A DNA stretch of 64,000 bases from Alicyclobacillus hesperidum (GCF_900107035.1 NZ_FNOJ01000009.1:54464-118463), one strand, 5' to 3'. Positions 34,536 through 43,615 are shown, counted from the first letter of the stretch. Translations and numbers: made by a program. Notes: generated from the sequence alone by a model not told the origin.

Positions 34536-36170
34536 TTAGTCCACAACGATTTCAAGCACGGCACCCGGTTGCCCGACACTACCCCAGACTGGTAGACTCC
34601 CGAACCAATCGCACCCGAGTTCATTCCACAGGTTCAGCGGCGAAAGGCGGCGCTCCTGTTCGTGGCCGTCCGTCCAAAACCAGCGCTCAATGCGACGCAA
34701 CTGGCGCACATCGTCGCCCCGCCGTCGTTCGGCAAGGTGCAATAGTTTCCGACGAAGCTGTGCCCACAGTTCGGCTTCGCGCTTCGCGTGCCGCTGCACC
34801 AACATATCTACCTGCGGCCCCAGCTCCCTATACTTGGTCGAAATGTCCAGCAGTCGCTGCCCAATCGCCGCGACCTCTTGCTCTGTGCAAGCCTCGATAT
34901 CGTTGGCGAGATCGCCTAATGCATGCGTGTACACCAAATCCGCTGGCTCGCGAACTTGCGCAAACTCAATTTGCCAACGAGTCATGGCTCGCCACACACT
35001 CGGCACGGCGATCCGCATGCGCTGTCGCATGATGAGCGGCGGCAATGACCTCTCATGCGCATGAAAGACGGCACGCGCCAAAGCGTGATAAGCAATCTCC
35101 GAAGGCCCTCCCACATACGCCAGTGTGGGTAGAAGATAATCTTGAACGACGGGCCGCAAAAGGACATTGGCGCTAAACGCGGTCGGTTCTTGTTCGCCCA
35201 CCGCAAGCCAATCTGAAATGCTCTTCTCTTCGCCGTGCCCGCGCGTGCGCAACCCCCCATCCGCACGCTCAAGAACGTAGCGGCGGCCATTGACGACGCG
35301 AAAGACCGTACTATGCAGTGGATCGCGTACGACTTCTGGCACAAATCCAGCAGCGACGACCTCTCCGTAGGCCTGCTTCAAGTTGGCCTGAACATCTTCC
35401 ACATGTTGCAACGCATGAGCAAAGGCGGGCCAAGCAAGACGACGCAAGGCAGGAAGACATGGATCTAGAAAAACGATTGGATGATTGCGCAGCAGCTGCG
35501 CGAGCAACCGTGCGTACCAGACGGCGAGGGAGTCTCCTTCCTGCCAAGCCGATGCCAGACTGTGTAACAGTTGCGTCTTGTACTCTGCTTCCGGCAAGAG
35601 TTGATTCACCTCGTGGATTGCGCTCACGACCTGCCCCTCGGCGAGCGAGGCATGATAGACCATCTGGTGTGGATCAAAGTGATGCTGCAAACGAATGCGT
35701 GTCACCACATCGTCTCTGTCGATGACGTAAGCGTGATCGACCTCGCCAAAATCGTGATCCTCGGAAGCAATCCAGAACACAGGTACGACGGGTCGCGACA
35801 AGATCCGTTCCATCTCGGCTGCAACGCCAATGGCGGACAGCGCCTTGCTAATGGAATATAATGGGCCGGTAAAGAGCCCGGCCTGCTGGCCCGTTACGAC
35901 CGCGACGCTTCGCGGATCGAGAAGCTTGGCAATCGCCTCGCGCTGTACAGCGCTCGCGCCAATTTGCAAACTATACACAGTCAAGGCGTCAACCAACTGT
36001 TGCCGATGCGCTTGGTCAAACCGCGTCACGACCTTGTCTGCCCGCGTTATGTATGTTGATTCAAGTGTCGGATTCTGCCCATCATACAGGTGGGCGACCG
36101 ATGCGAAATCGAATAGATAAGCGTCCGTCAAGCGGTTGCCAGTCGGCGCTTGATGAATGGTACATTTCAA
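34536..36170 (-). CDS. bshC: Bacillithiol synthase BshC (cysteine-adding enzyme)
   Basis: Adds cysteine to GlcN-malate to give bacillithiol, the low-molecular-weight thiol of many Bacilli. A 544-aa protein with AVVTGQQAGLFTGPLYSISKALSAI, PVFWIASEDHDFGEVDHAYVID, FLDPCLPALRRLAWP and a C-terminal coiled coil (about residues 430-480), all BshC features. TTG at 36170 is the apparent start; its ribosome site is weak (GAAGGGG about 10 nt away). It sits just upstream of mraZ, and YpdA, the bacillithiol disulfide reductase, is 14 kb away in the murA element. Confidence 0.92.
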   Translation of the reverse strand: MKCTIHQAPTGNRLTDAYLFDFASVAHLYDGQNPTLESTYITRADKVVTRFDQAHRQQLVDALTVYSLQIGASAVQREAIAKLLDPRSVAVVTGQQAGLFTGPLYSISKALSAIGVAAEMERILSRPVVPVFWIASEDHDFGEVDHAYVIDRDDVVTRIRLQHHFDPHQMVYHASLAEGQVVSAIHEVNQLLPEAEYKTQLLHSLASAWQEGDSLAVWYARLLAQLLRNHPIVFLDPCLPALRRLAWPAFAHALQHVEDVQANLKQAYGEVVAAGFVPEVVRDPLHSTVFRVVNGRRYVLERADGGLRTRGHGEEKSISDWLAVGEQEPTAFSANVLLRPVVQDYLLPTLAYVGGPSEIAYHALARAVFHAHERSLPPLIMRQRMRIAVPSVWRAMTRWQIEFAQVREPADLVYTHALGDLANDIEACTEQEVAAIGQRLLDISTKYRELGPQVDMLVQRHAKREAELWAQLRRKLLHLAERRRGDDVRQLRRIERWFWTDGHEQERRLSPLNLWNELGCDWFGSLPVWGSVGQPGAVLEIVVD

Positions 36171-36263
36171 GGAGGAATCGCCCCTTCGTTATCCCATGAT
36201 GGCCAAACCCATCATAGCAACAAGACAACGGGGAAGTAAAATCGTAAGGAGCTGTAAGATCTA

Positions 36264-37037
36264 TTGAGCCAACATCAACCTTGTCAAAACTGTGCACGTC
36301 CTCTAGCCGGGCGCACGGCGATTGTCACCGGTGCATCGCGCGGCATCGGCAGAGCCATCGCCATCGGTTTGGCAGCTCGAGGCGCAAATGTAGCCGTGCA
36401 CTACCACCGTCAGGCCAGCTTGGCCGCCGAAACGGTCAACGCATGTCTAGATTACGGCGTGCGGGCGACGGCCATCCAGGCAGACGTCGCGAACGAAACG
36501 GACGTCGCAGGCCTCCTACTGGCCAGCACGGAGCTAGGACCGCCGAGTATCCTTATTAACAATGCAGGGATTGCGGACTATGGACTGGCTATGGAGATGA
36601 GTCTCGCGCGCTTTCAACACATCTTGGCTGTCAACCTAACCTCTGTTTTTCTTTGTACGCGTGCGGCCATTCCATATCTCCGACGGCATCCGCACGCTCG
36701 CGTCGTCAACATCGCATCCATGCACGGAATCGCCGGCGCGGCCATGGAAGCGGCATATGCGGCTGCGAAAGGCGGCGTGATCGCCTGGACCAAGTCGCTC
36801 GCAAAAGAGCTTGCGTCTCTACACATTACGGTCAATGCCATCGCGCCAGGCGCCATCGACACCGACATGTTGGCACCATTTGACGCCGACGAGAAAGCCG
36901 CAATCGTCGAAGCGACGCCGCTTCATCGCCTTGGCAGTGTAAAGGACGTCGCTGCAGCTGCATTATTTTTGGCCGATCCGGCCGCGGACTTTATCACGGG
37001 TCAGGTGATCGGCGTCAACGGTGGCTTGCTGATGTAA
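36264..37037 (+). CDS. SDR family oxidoreductase, FabG-like
   Basis: A 257-aa classical short-chain dehydrogenase: TGASRGIGRAIAIGL cofactor loop, NNAG motif, catalytic Ser in NIASMHG, YAAAKGG with the Tyr-xxx-Lys pair, and C-terminal GQVIGVNGGLLM. The closest type is 3-oxoacyl-ACP reductase, but the substrate cannot be assigned from context. The start is TTG 36264 with AAGGAG 9 nt upstream. The first ~15 residues (QHQPCQNCARPL) contain a CxxC pair not usual in the family. Divergent from bshC. Confidence 0.85.
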   Translation: MSQHQPCQNCARPLAGRTAIVTGASRGIGRAIAIGLAARGANVAVHYHRQASLAAETVNACLDYGVRATAIQADVANETDVAGLLLASTELGPPSILINNAGIADYGLAMEMSLARFQHILAVNLTSVFLCTRAAIPYLRRHPHARVVNIASMHGIAGAAMEAAYAAAKGGVIAWTKSLAKELASLHITVNAIAPGAIDTDMLAPFDADEKAAIVEATPLHRLGSVKDVAAAALFLADPAADFITGQVIGVNGGLLM

Positions 37038-37131
37038 TCGATTTAGGGCGTTTGCCCTGCGCATTCGTCAACGCGCTCGCATGAACTGGATCTGTGGCCG
37101 CCTACTAACAGGTGTAAGGGGAAGCGATCCG

Positions 37132-37680
37132 ATGGCAAAATCACGAGTCAATCAGCGCAAAACAAAAGGCGAACGCGGTGCCAGAGGACAGTTTCGAGCC
37201 ATGGCGCGCGAGTTGGGGCTGACCGAAAGCGAATTTCAGCGTTTGGCCGTGGCCCTGACCAAGACGCTTAAGGGAGCGGCCGTTGTCGGTGAAGCGCCCG
37301 TATCTGCGCGCGATTTGCTCGCCATGCTCGAATCTCCCATTGTCCAATCTTTATTTGCAGCCATGATCAGCAACGTTCTAAAAACCACGACGAGCACGGA
37401 TCCATCGACCGCGCCAGACGAAACGACACCAAATGAGCTTTTGCGTCCGCAACCAGTCGCGCCTTGGCCGGGACCGTATGTACAGGCACCGATGCCCCCA
37501 CACGGGCACACCCAGCCATCACGACAGCCGCCAGGCCTGCGTTCGGAAATACCCAACTGGTACAACATGCCGCCCACAAGCCGTCCCGTCGCGCCTGCGC
37601 AACCGACACCTACGCCCGCTGCTGCACCGGCTCGGTTTGCACGCCAAAGCGGCGCACGTGAATATCGGCGCGCACGTTGA
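37132..37680 (+). CDS. Hypothetical protein with Pro-rich C-terminus
   Basis: A 182-aa protein: a basic start (MAKSRVNQRKTKGERGARGQ), a helical middle (ESEFQRLAVALTKTLKGAAVVGE...LLAMLESPIVQSLFAAMI), and a C-terminal half rich in Pro, Thr and Gln. ATG at 37132 follows AGGGGAAG. I do not recognise it; the composition would suit a spore-coat or surface-associated protein, which is only a guess. Its last 71 bp overlap the end of the convergent gerC-like gene. Confidence 0.6.
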   Translation: MAKSRVNQRKTKGERGARGQFRAMARELGLTESEFQRLAVALTKTLKGAAVVGEAPVSARDLLAMLESPIVQSLFAAMISNVLKTTTSTDPSTAPDETTPNELLRPQPVAPWPGPYVQAPMPPHGHTQPSRQPPGLRSEIPNWYNMPPTSRPVAPAQPTPTPAAAPARFARQSGAREYRRAR

Positions 37681-38875
37681 TCCGTGCGTTTTGCAGGCGC
37701 TCCTCCCATGGGAATGCCGCAAATTGTTGGTATGTCGAGAATTGTCCGCGTATAGCCTTGGATACAGGAACGACATCGGTTTGATCCGCGACTAAGAGCC
37801 GCTTTAGCAAAGACTGCATGCGCGTGCTCACTTGTTGGTCCAATTCCTTTTCCAAGTGCGCGCGAGCCGTTGGGTCGACATAGTTGCGACTGCTCGAAAT
37901 GTTGATGACATCGACGTCCATCGGTACGGATGCGGTGATTTTGACAGGATTGGTGAGACTGACCCGATATTCCGCAGGCCGTTCTTTGTGCAATTCCAAC
38001 CCAATGTCCCGCGACGGATCTTCTGGGTCAGACAAATTCAACGTCGCGTGATGCACGCCACCCTGCAACAAACGCAGGTAGATACAGTCTTCCCCGGTGA
38101 GCGTATCCACCAATTTATCTCCACGAAAGACGGCTGCCCCCATCCAGTCGACAGGATTGCCGCCAAGGCGTTCAACTGTCCCCGCCTCATAACTAAGACC
38201 AGGCTTATCCGGCAACGAGCTTCCCTTGACGTATTGATTCAAACTGTAAAGCGGAGCAATTGCGTCTTCATGCGGATTTTCCATGCCGTCAATCAGGTTC
38301 TGAATCCGGCAGACGGGTGCGACCCCGGTTCGCTGCGAAACGAGTGCGACCCCGTCCGCGATGCGCGTGATGGCCGTGTCCAGCATGGGCTGGAATGCAT
38401 CAATCACGTCTTTGGCTTGTCCGACCGCAACTGAGACCGGCACCGTCCGCCGAAATTCACGGTAGCGGGTCAGTGGCTCAATATACGGCTGAATACCTTT
38501 TTTCGCGAGATCGCTACCGAATACGATGAGCGATAGGTGCGAAAACGTCACCGTTCGCTCAATCGATCCGCCGGCGATAACCATCGCCTCCGAAATGCTA
38601 CGCGCCCGCACAGTTACGGGCTCTTTTCCAGCCAGTGGCTCCATGCCACCCTTACTGTCACCACCCGACGGGTTGATGGGTTGAGCAATTCGGAACGTAC
38701 AGTCGATCAGGTTGCCAGGTGCGGCATCCACACCGAGCACGCTGACAAACGCTTGCTGTTCCAACTCCTGTCGGTCATAGCAACCTCCGACAAACATCGG
38801 GACACCGCATATCCAGCCAACAGCAGCCCACTTTGTCAAACGCGGCCACTTGTGCAACCAAGACATTAGTCGCAT
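37610..38875 (-). CDS. Ger(x)C family spore germination lipoprotein
   Basis: The C subunit of a GerA-type nutrient receptor. A 421-aa lipoprotein with signal peptide and lipobox FVGGC (Cys about residue 32), the motif DRQELEQQAFVSVLGVDAA, TFSHLSLIVFGSDLAKKGIQPYIEPLTRYREFRRTVPVSVA, and a C-terminal domain ending VRADIHVRRFG. ATG at 38875 with GGGATGG upstream gives a proper signal peptide. No gerA or gerB partner is adjacent, so it is an orphan C subunit here. Confidence 0.85.
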   Translation of the reverse strand: MRLMSWLHKWPRLTKWAAVGWICGVPMFVGGCYDRQELEQQAFVSVLGVDAAPGNLIDCTFRIAQPINPSGGDSKGGMEPLAGKEPVTVRARSISEAMVIAGGSIERTVTFSHLSLIVFGSDLAKKGIQPYIEPLTRYREFRRTVPVSVAVGQAKDVIDAFQPMLDTAITRIADGVALVSQRTGVAPVCRIQNLIDGMENPHEDAIAPLYSLNQYVKGSSLPDKPGLSYEAGTVERLGGNPVDWMGAAVFRGDKLVDTLTGEDCIYLRLLQGGVHHATLNLSDPEDPSRDIGLELHKERPAEYRVSLTNPVKITASVPMDVDVINISSSRNYVDPTARAHLEKELDQQVSTRMQSLLKRLLVADQTDVVPVSKAIRGQFSTYQQFAAFPWEERLQNARINVRADIHVRRFGVQTEPVQQRA

Positions 38876-38949
38876 ATCTGTCACCATCCCAACGATAGGA
38901 TGGCTTTGGATCTCTTCCGGCATTCCCACCAACATGAAATGGAGCAGGC

Positions 38950-39603
38950 TTATTCCGCCCGCTCCACTGGCCCATGCTCAATTCTTTCAAGATTGCCGAA
39001 CTCATCGATTTGATACATAAAACCTTCGGCCAGCTCAGGTCCAAGCTGCGTATCGTCGAGCAAGGCTGCTTTACGCGCCCGCTCCATAATTTCAACGAGG
39101 GCTTTGTAATCCTGAACCACCGTTTCATAGTTCGAGCGCATGCGAGTCAGCTCATCGCGTAACCTTCTATGCTCCTCCTGCAGTTCGCGATAACGGCTCT
39201 TCCACTCATTCGCCTGTCGTTCAGCACTTCGCCAACGCGAAGCCCATTCTTGAGCCGTGTTTTTTTCTTGACGTAAAAAGCGGAGTACCTGCGCCCAAGT
39301 CATCAGCGTCGCCGTCGGATGATCGACGTCGCCGCCTTCCATCTGCGCTTGCACACGCTCAGATTTGCTCTTCTTGCGTTCCTCTTTCGCCATCTCGATA
39401 ATTTGGCGCTGCTGCTTGCGCACGCAGGCGTTCCAACGAAAGCCGCACGCTGCAGCCGTGCGGCCAAGCCTGCGCGAGGCTTCGTTAAAACCTGCAAGTT
39501 GCGTGCTACCTTGTTTAATGTGTTTCAAGACAATTTCAGCTAGAATCTCATCGTCTTCCGTCGTCCACGCATCTTGGCGCATGGCTCGAGGCGTCTGTCG
39601 CAT
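38950..39603 (-). CDS. rsfA: RsfA family prespore transcriptional regulator
   Basis: A 217-aa Myb/SANT-like DNA-binding protein: RQDAWTTEDDEILAEIVLKHI and NEASRRLGRTAAACGFRWNACVRK (about residues 8-62), then a long coiled coil (about 125-190). This is the RsfA architecture, a forespore regulator tuning sigma-F genes. ATG at 39603 follows AAGGAGGATGA. The upstream region holds two inverted repeats at 39662-39699. Confidence 0.87.
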   Translation of the reverse strand: MRQTPRAMRQDAWTTEDDEILAEIVLKHIKQGSTQLAGFNEASRRLGRTAAACGFRWNACVRKQQRQIIEMAKEERKKSKSERVQAQMEGGDVDHPTATLMTWAQVLRFLRQEKNTAQEWASRWRSAERQANEWKSRYRELQEEHRRLRDELTRMRSNYETVVQDYKALVEIMERARKAALLDDTQLGPELAEGFMYQIDEFGNLERIEHGPVERAE

Positions 39604-39661
39604 GATGTCATCCTCCTTAAAAGCCTCGCTAACGAGACCAACGTTCCGATACATTCGTTCT

Positions 39662-39699
39662 GTCGTGGTTATCACGACGCTATCATTTGTTATAACCAC
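39662..39699. promoter_or_regulatory. Nested inverted repeats upstream of rsfA
   Basis: GTCGTG-GTTAT-CACGAC (39662-39678) is a perfect 6-bp dyad, and GTGGTTAT (39665-39672) pairs with ATAACCAC (39692-39699) over a 19-nt gap. The two structures share an arm and are mutually exclusive. They lie 60-95 bp upstream of the rsfA start and could be an autoregulatory operator. Confidence 0.4.
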
Positions 39700-39738
39700 T
39701 TGTAAGAATGATTAAACGTATCGCAACCAAAGAGGGCA

Positions 39739-39978
39739 TCAGTTCCCAGACCGTCGCTCGATCCGCCGCCAGCCCCGTCGTTTGTAGATCGCTTCTGTGT
39801 GCGGATCGACAAATGTGACGACGACGCGCGGCGGCCGTGGACGTACCTTTTGACCGCGCAGAAAGCGCCACACCAACGAGCCAATGTATAAGATTTGGGT
39901 CGCGCGTGAACCACGCCAAAGCGTGTACAACATGGAAAACGTCCGAAAAAGGCGAAATACGGTTCGGATGGTTTGCAC
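39739..39978 (-). CDS. Small basic hypothetical protein
   Basis: A 79-aa frame from GTG 39978 with AGGTGG upstream: QTIRTVFRLFRTFSMLYTLW, an amphipathic basic/hydrophobic region, then a very basic tail (VRPRPPRVVVTFVDPHTEAIYKRRGWRRIERRSG). It follows thiI on the same strand. No family is recognised; the frame could be extended upstream to 40035. Confidence 0.45.
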   Translation of the reverse strand: MQTIRTVFRLFRTFSMLYTLWRGSRATQILYIGSLVWRFLRGQKVRPRPPRVVVTFVDPHTEAIYKRRGWRRIERRSGN

Positions 39979-40035
39979 TCCACCGCCACCTCCGCTAGTA
40001 GCGTGTCCGATCCGCCGACCATCCATCCCCCGCAC

Positions 40036-41202
40036 TTATGCCCCAATCATTTTGCATTCGCGCGAATCGAGCGCCGCTGCCACTAAGTTTTCGACGTCTA
40101 AACGCTCCTCAGCGCGCTCAACTTCGTCTAGTTTAGGATTGGTTTTCGGGCGCCTTGGCGCGAACAACGAACAGCAATCATCAAACGGCTGTACAGAAGT
40201 CTCGTACGTTCCAATCCGTTTCGCAACATCGATGATGTCCAGCTTATCCTCTGTCGCCAAAGGCCGAATTACGGTGAGTGTGGTCGCCGCGTCGACGGCG
40301 TTGAGCGCCGACAAGGTTTGACTCGCCACCTGCCCCAGACTGTCGCCGGTGATGAGCGCACCAGCGCGACATTCCGTGGCCAATTGGGTCGCAATGCGGA
40401 ACATCATCCGACGCAGAAGCACGGTTCGCAAACTTTCCGGACAATGTTTGCGAATCTCCGCCTGAATCTCGGTGACCGAAATAAGATGTAAAGGCAGCCG
40501 GCCTCCCCACTGCGCAAGGATGCCTACCAAATCCTCGACCTTTCGCTGCGCTCGCTCACTCGTGAATGGAAAACTGTGATAGTGTACCAGATCGAGTGAC
40601 AATCCACGCTTCATCGCCTTCCAGACAGCGACAGGGCTGTCGATGCCACCGGATAACAGTGCGATCGCGCGACCGCTCATACCGATTGGAAATCCGCCAA
40701 GCCCTGGCACGCGCCGCGGATACACATAGGCCTGCGCCTTGCGAACGTCGACTTCCAGCACCAGGTCTGGCTGATGGACATCGACGCGAGTGTCCGGCAG
40801 AGCCCGCAGGACCGATGCGCCCACTTCACGCGCAATGGCAGGGCTGTCGAGCGGAAACTGCTTGTTGCCACGCCTTGCCTCGACCTTAAATGCCCCTTTG
40901 CCCGCCAATTCGTGCTTGACGACCTGGATAGCCGTTTCGCAGATCGCTTTCATGTCAAGCGGCGCAACCGCGACAGGAGAAAACGAGGATATACCAAACA
41001 CGCGCTGTAATTTTTGCAATGCCGGTTCGACCGGAGCCCCATGGAGTTCGACGACGATGCGCGTATGAATGCGACCCACGCGCACTTGCGGCCACGCGGC
41101 CAACGCCTGGCGCACGTTGCGCTCAAGAATCTGCTCCATATCAGAGCGATTGGCACCCTTTGTCGTCAATTCCCCGTAACGTATCAAGATGTGATTGTAC
41201 AT
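40036..41202 (-). CDS. thiI: tRNA 4-thiouridine synthetase / sulfurtransferase ThiI
   Basis: Activates U8 of tRNA by adenylation for sulfur transfer, and in some organisms feeds thiazole synthesis. It has an N-terminal ferredoxin-like start (YNHILIRYGELTTKGANR), a THUMP domain, and a PP-loop domain (ALLSGGIDSPVAVWKAMKRG). At 388 aa it lacks the rhodanese domain of E. coli ThiI, as in other Bacilli, where a dedicated cysteine desulfurase supplies sulfur; one lies immediately upstream. Confidence 0.95.
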   Translation of the reverse strand: MYNHILIRYGELTTKGANRSDMEQILERNVRQALAAWPQVRVGRIHTRIVVELHGAPVEPALQKLQRVFGISSFSPVAVAPLDMKAICETAIQVVKHELAGKGAFKVEARRGNKQFPLDSPAIAREVGASVLRALPDTRVDVHQPDLVLEVDVRKAQAYVYPRRVPGLGGFPIGMSGRAIALLSGGIDSPVAVWKAMKRGLSLDLVHYHSFPFTSERAQRKVEDLVGILAQWGGRLPLHLISVTEIQAEIRKHCPESLRTVLLRRMMFRIATQLATECRAGALITGDSLGQVASQTLSALNAVDAATTLTVIRPLATEDKLDIIDVAKRIGTYETSVQPFDDCCSLFAPRRPKTNPKLDEVERAEERLDVENLVAAALDSRECKMIGA

Positions 41203-41211
41203 CGATGTCCT

Positions 41212-42372
41212 CTACCGCCTTCCCATCATGCCAAGTAACCACTGCGTGCGTTCCTCCACCACGGCCAATGCGCGTTCGAGATCTGTCCGCGATGTACGCG
41301 GATTCCATGAAAAGCGAACGGCACCCTCCGCGACGCGCTTGTCCACGCCCATCGCCGTCAACACGTGACTTGGCTGGCGAGATCGCTTACCACTGGAACA
41401 AGCACTGCCGGCCGAGACGTATAGCCCTTTTTCCTCCAATGCATGGACGATGACTTCGCCCTTAAGCCCGGGCAATGCCGCGTAAACGATGTAGGGCGAG
41501 GGGGTTCGCGGCGAAAACACGACCCAATGCCCAATCTGATTCAGACGATTGACGAACCATTGCCTGTGTGTAAGTGCATTTTGTCGTGCGGCCTCCATGT
41601 CCTTTACCGCTTCCCGCGCTGCTTCGGCAAAACTGATGGCACCTAGCACGTTTTCCGTGCCAGAGCGCAAGCCAAACTCCTGACCGCCCCCCACGACGTG
41701 CGGCAACAGGCGCACGCCCTGGCGGACGTAGAGCATACCCACACCCTTGAGTCCGCCGACCTTGTGCCCAGATGCAGTATAGAGATGGATATTGTTATGG
41801 CGCACAAGTGACACGGGAATCTTCCCTAAGGCCTGTGTTCCATCGACGTGAAAACGGACTTTCGGCCGTGCCGAGAGCTTGTCCGCCAACGCCTCGACAG
41901 GAAAGATGGCACCAGTCTCATTGTTGACATGCATGACCGAAACGAAGGACGTATCGGGGCGCACAGCCGACAGCACGTCGTCGACGTCAATATCGCCTTG
42001 TTCGTTGGGACGCACGTAAGTAACCTCAAACCCGCGCTCCTTGAGCCTGCCAAACGCCTCGCGAACTGCCGGGTGTTCGACGGCCGTGGTCACGACGTGG
42101 CACCCTCGGTTGTGCAACAGTTCAACACTCCCGAATATTGCTAGATTATTAGCCTCGGTGCCGCCGCCCGTAAAAACGATGTCCCCATGCTCTGCTCCCA
42201 ATGCCTCTTTCAGGGTCGTGCGCGCCTGACTCAATAGCGCTTCAGCTTCCATCCCGATCCGGTGTAACGACGAGGGGTTGCCAAATACATCGATCCACTC
42301 GTGCAGCCTTGCGCGCACCACAGGCGACAACGGCGCTGTTGCCGCGTAATCGAAGTAGAGCACACCTTCCAA
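41212..42372 (-). CDS. Cysteine desulfurase (NifS/IscS family; ThiI partner)
   Basis: A PLP enzyme mobilising sulfur from cysteine. Motifs: YFDYAATAPLSPVV, FTGGGTEANNLAIFG, HVDGTQALGKI, the PLP lysine in ASGHKVGGLKGVG, RSGTENVLGA, and the persulfide Cys in SAGSACSSGKRSR. TTG at 42372 (386 aa, GGGGGG upstream) or GTG at 42363 is the likely start; the longer frame to 42408 runs into the clpP terminator. Placed 9 bp from thiI, it corresponds to NifZ, the ThiI-dedicated desulfurase. Confidence 0.92.
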   Translation of the reverse strand: MEGVLYFDYAATAPLSPVVRARLHEWIDVFGNPSSLHRIGMEAEALLSQARTTLKEALGAEHGDIVFTGGGTEANNLAIFGSVELLHNRGCHVVTTAVEHPAVREAFGRLKERGFEVTYVRPNEQGDIDVDDVLSAVRPDTSFVSVMHVNNETGAIFPVEALADKLSARPKVRFHVDGTQALGKIPVSLVRHNNIHLYTASGHKVGGLKGVGMLYVRQGVRLLPHVVGGGQEFGLRSGTENVLGAISFAEAAREAVKDMEAARQNALTHRQWFVNRLNQIGHWVVFSPRTPSPYIVYAALPGLKGEVIVHALEEKGLYVSAGSACSSGKRSRQPSHVLTAMGVDKRVAEGAVRFSWNPRTSRTDLERALAVVEERTQWLLGMMGRR

Positions 42373-42384
42373 ATAAATCCCCCC

Positions 42385-42418
42385 AATGAAAAGACCGAGG
42401 CGCATCACGCACCTCGGT
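42385..42418 (-). terminator. Terminator downstream of clpP
   Basis: Perfect 7-bp stem ACCGAGG/CCTCGGT with an 11-nt loop, followed on the minus strand by CTTTTCATT. It lies 20 bp after the clpP stop. Confidence 0.7.
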
Positions 42419-42437
42419 ACTTGGCACAGAACCGCGA

Positions 42438-43016
42438 TTACCGATAAATGACCTCGTCGATCAGGCCATACGCCTTCGCTTCTTCGGCCGACATAAAGTT
42501 ATCGCGATCCGTATCCTGTGCGACGCGTTCTAAAGGCTGTCCTGAGCGCTCGGCAAGGATCTTATTCAAACGTTCGCGCGTTTTTAAAATGTGGCGCGCG
42601 TGAATTTCGATATCAGACGCTTGCCCGCGTGCACCACCCAGCGGCTGGTGAATCATGACTTCCGAATTGGGTAGCGCAAATCGCTTTCCTTTTGCACCCG
42701 CGGTCAAAAGCACCGCACCCATACTCGCCGCCATACCGACACACATTGTGCTGACGTCTGGTTTGATATGCTGCATCGTATCATAAATCGCAAGGCCGGC
42801 CGAGACCGAGCCACCAGGGCTGTTTATGTACATCTGGATGTCCTTATCCGGGTCGTCGGCGGCTAAAAACAAAAGCTGAGCGACAACTGCGTTCGCGACA
42901 TCGTCGTCAATGGCAGTGCCCAAAAAGATGATCCGATCTTTCAACAAGCGCGAGTAAATGTCATAACTGCGCTCGCCACGCGAGGTCTGTTCCACTACAT
43001 ATGGAATTAAACTCAT
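42438..43016 (-). CDS. clpP: ATP-dependent Clp protease proteolytic subunit
   Basis: A 192-aa serine peptidase assembling as two heptamers with ClpC/ClpX. The catalytic triad is visible: Ser98 (GMAASMGA), His123 (MIHQPLGG) and Asp168 (QDTDRDNF). [17 protein letters not shown] is also conserved. ATG at 43016 ([22 protein letters not shown]) has GAGGAGG upstream. A CtsR-type operator lies in the promoter region. Confidence 0.97.
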   Translation of the reverse strand: MSLIPYVVEQTSRGERSYDIYSRLLKDRIIFLGTAIDDDVANAVVAQLLFLAADDPDKDIQMYINSPGGSVSAGLAIYDTMQHIKPDVSTMCVGMAASMGAVLLTAGAKGKRFALPNSEVMIHQPLGGARGQASDIEIHARHILKTRERLNKILAERSGQPLERVAQDTDRDNFMSAEEAKAYGLIDEVIYR

Positions 43017-43078
43017 ACCCCAAGCCTCCTCTTCATCACACCTCTTACAATACCCATGATGTACGAAAAACGCCATTT

Positions 43079-43095
43079 AGTCAATGATAGTCAAA
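43079..43095 (+). promoter_or_regulatory. CtsR operator upstream of clpP
   Basis: AGTCAATGATAGTCAAA matches the CtsR heptad-repeat consensus RGTCAAANANRGTCAAA with a single mismatch. It overlaps a TTGACT on the minus strand that could serve as the clpP -35, with CATCAT 17 nt on. Repression of clpP by CtsR, relieved by heat, is the expected regulation. Confidence 0.8.
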
Positions 43096-43199
43096 GTCAA
43101 TTCAATCATAAAAAAAACATGTGATCTGCCTGTGCGTGAGCATGGGCTTTCGCCGCCTTGCGGATACTGTGCATGACTGACCACAAAGGAGGCGATAGC

Positions 43200-43601
43200 G
43201 TGCAAGCAAACTTGTCTATGGCGGATCGCTACTTCCGGCTGGCGACAGGTGTCATCAGCATTGCCAGCGCCGCTCGCGGCAGGCGCCAATCACCGCTCGC
43301 CAAAGCCTTTTTAATGGGATATGGCGCGATGAAGGTTGCCGAAGGCGTCACTGGCTGGTGCCCTATTCGCTCGGCAGCACAAGCATTATTCAATCCTCAG
43401 CAACAAACCACACAAGTGCAGCAAGGCAAGCAGGGACAAGCGGCATCAAGTCAACAGACAAAATCGGCCCAACCGTCTTCTGCTAACGGAAAGCAGGGCG
43501 ATGAAGTAAAGAAGAAAGGGCAAGAGCGCGACCATTTGCCCGAAGAAGTCGTCGCGTTTTTGATGGATCGCGATGACGATTACCCCTCGACGCAGCACTG
43601 A
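43200..43601 (+). CDS. DUF2892-type protein with charged C-terminal tail
   Basis: A 133-aa protein. Residues about 5-55 (SMADRYFRLATGVISIASAARGRRQSPLAKAFLMGYGAMKVAEGVTGWCP) fit the DUF2892 pattern of two short hydrophobic stretches. The tail is rich in Gln, Lys and Ser and ends in acidic residues. The start is GTG 43200 with AAAGGAGG 8 nt upstream, much stronger than any site for the ATG at 43158. Function unknown. Confidence 0.7.
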   Translation: MQANLSMADRYFRLATGVISIASAARGRRQSPLAKAFLMGYGAMKVAEGVTGWCPIRSAAQALFNPQQQTTQVQQGKQGQAASSQQTKSAQPSSANGKQGDEVKKKGQERDHLPEEVVAFLMDRDDDYPSTQH

Positions 43602-43615
43602 GAATCAACCATGTG

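Noticed and set aside
36168..36180. AAGGAGGAATCGCC on the plus strand as a ribosome site
   Set aside because: No plausible plus-strand gene starts behind it; the SDR gene begins about 90 bp later with its own AAGGAG.
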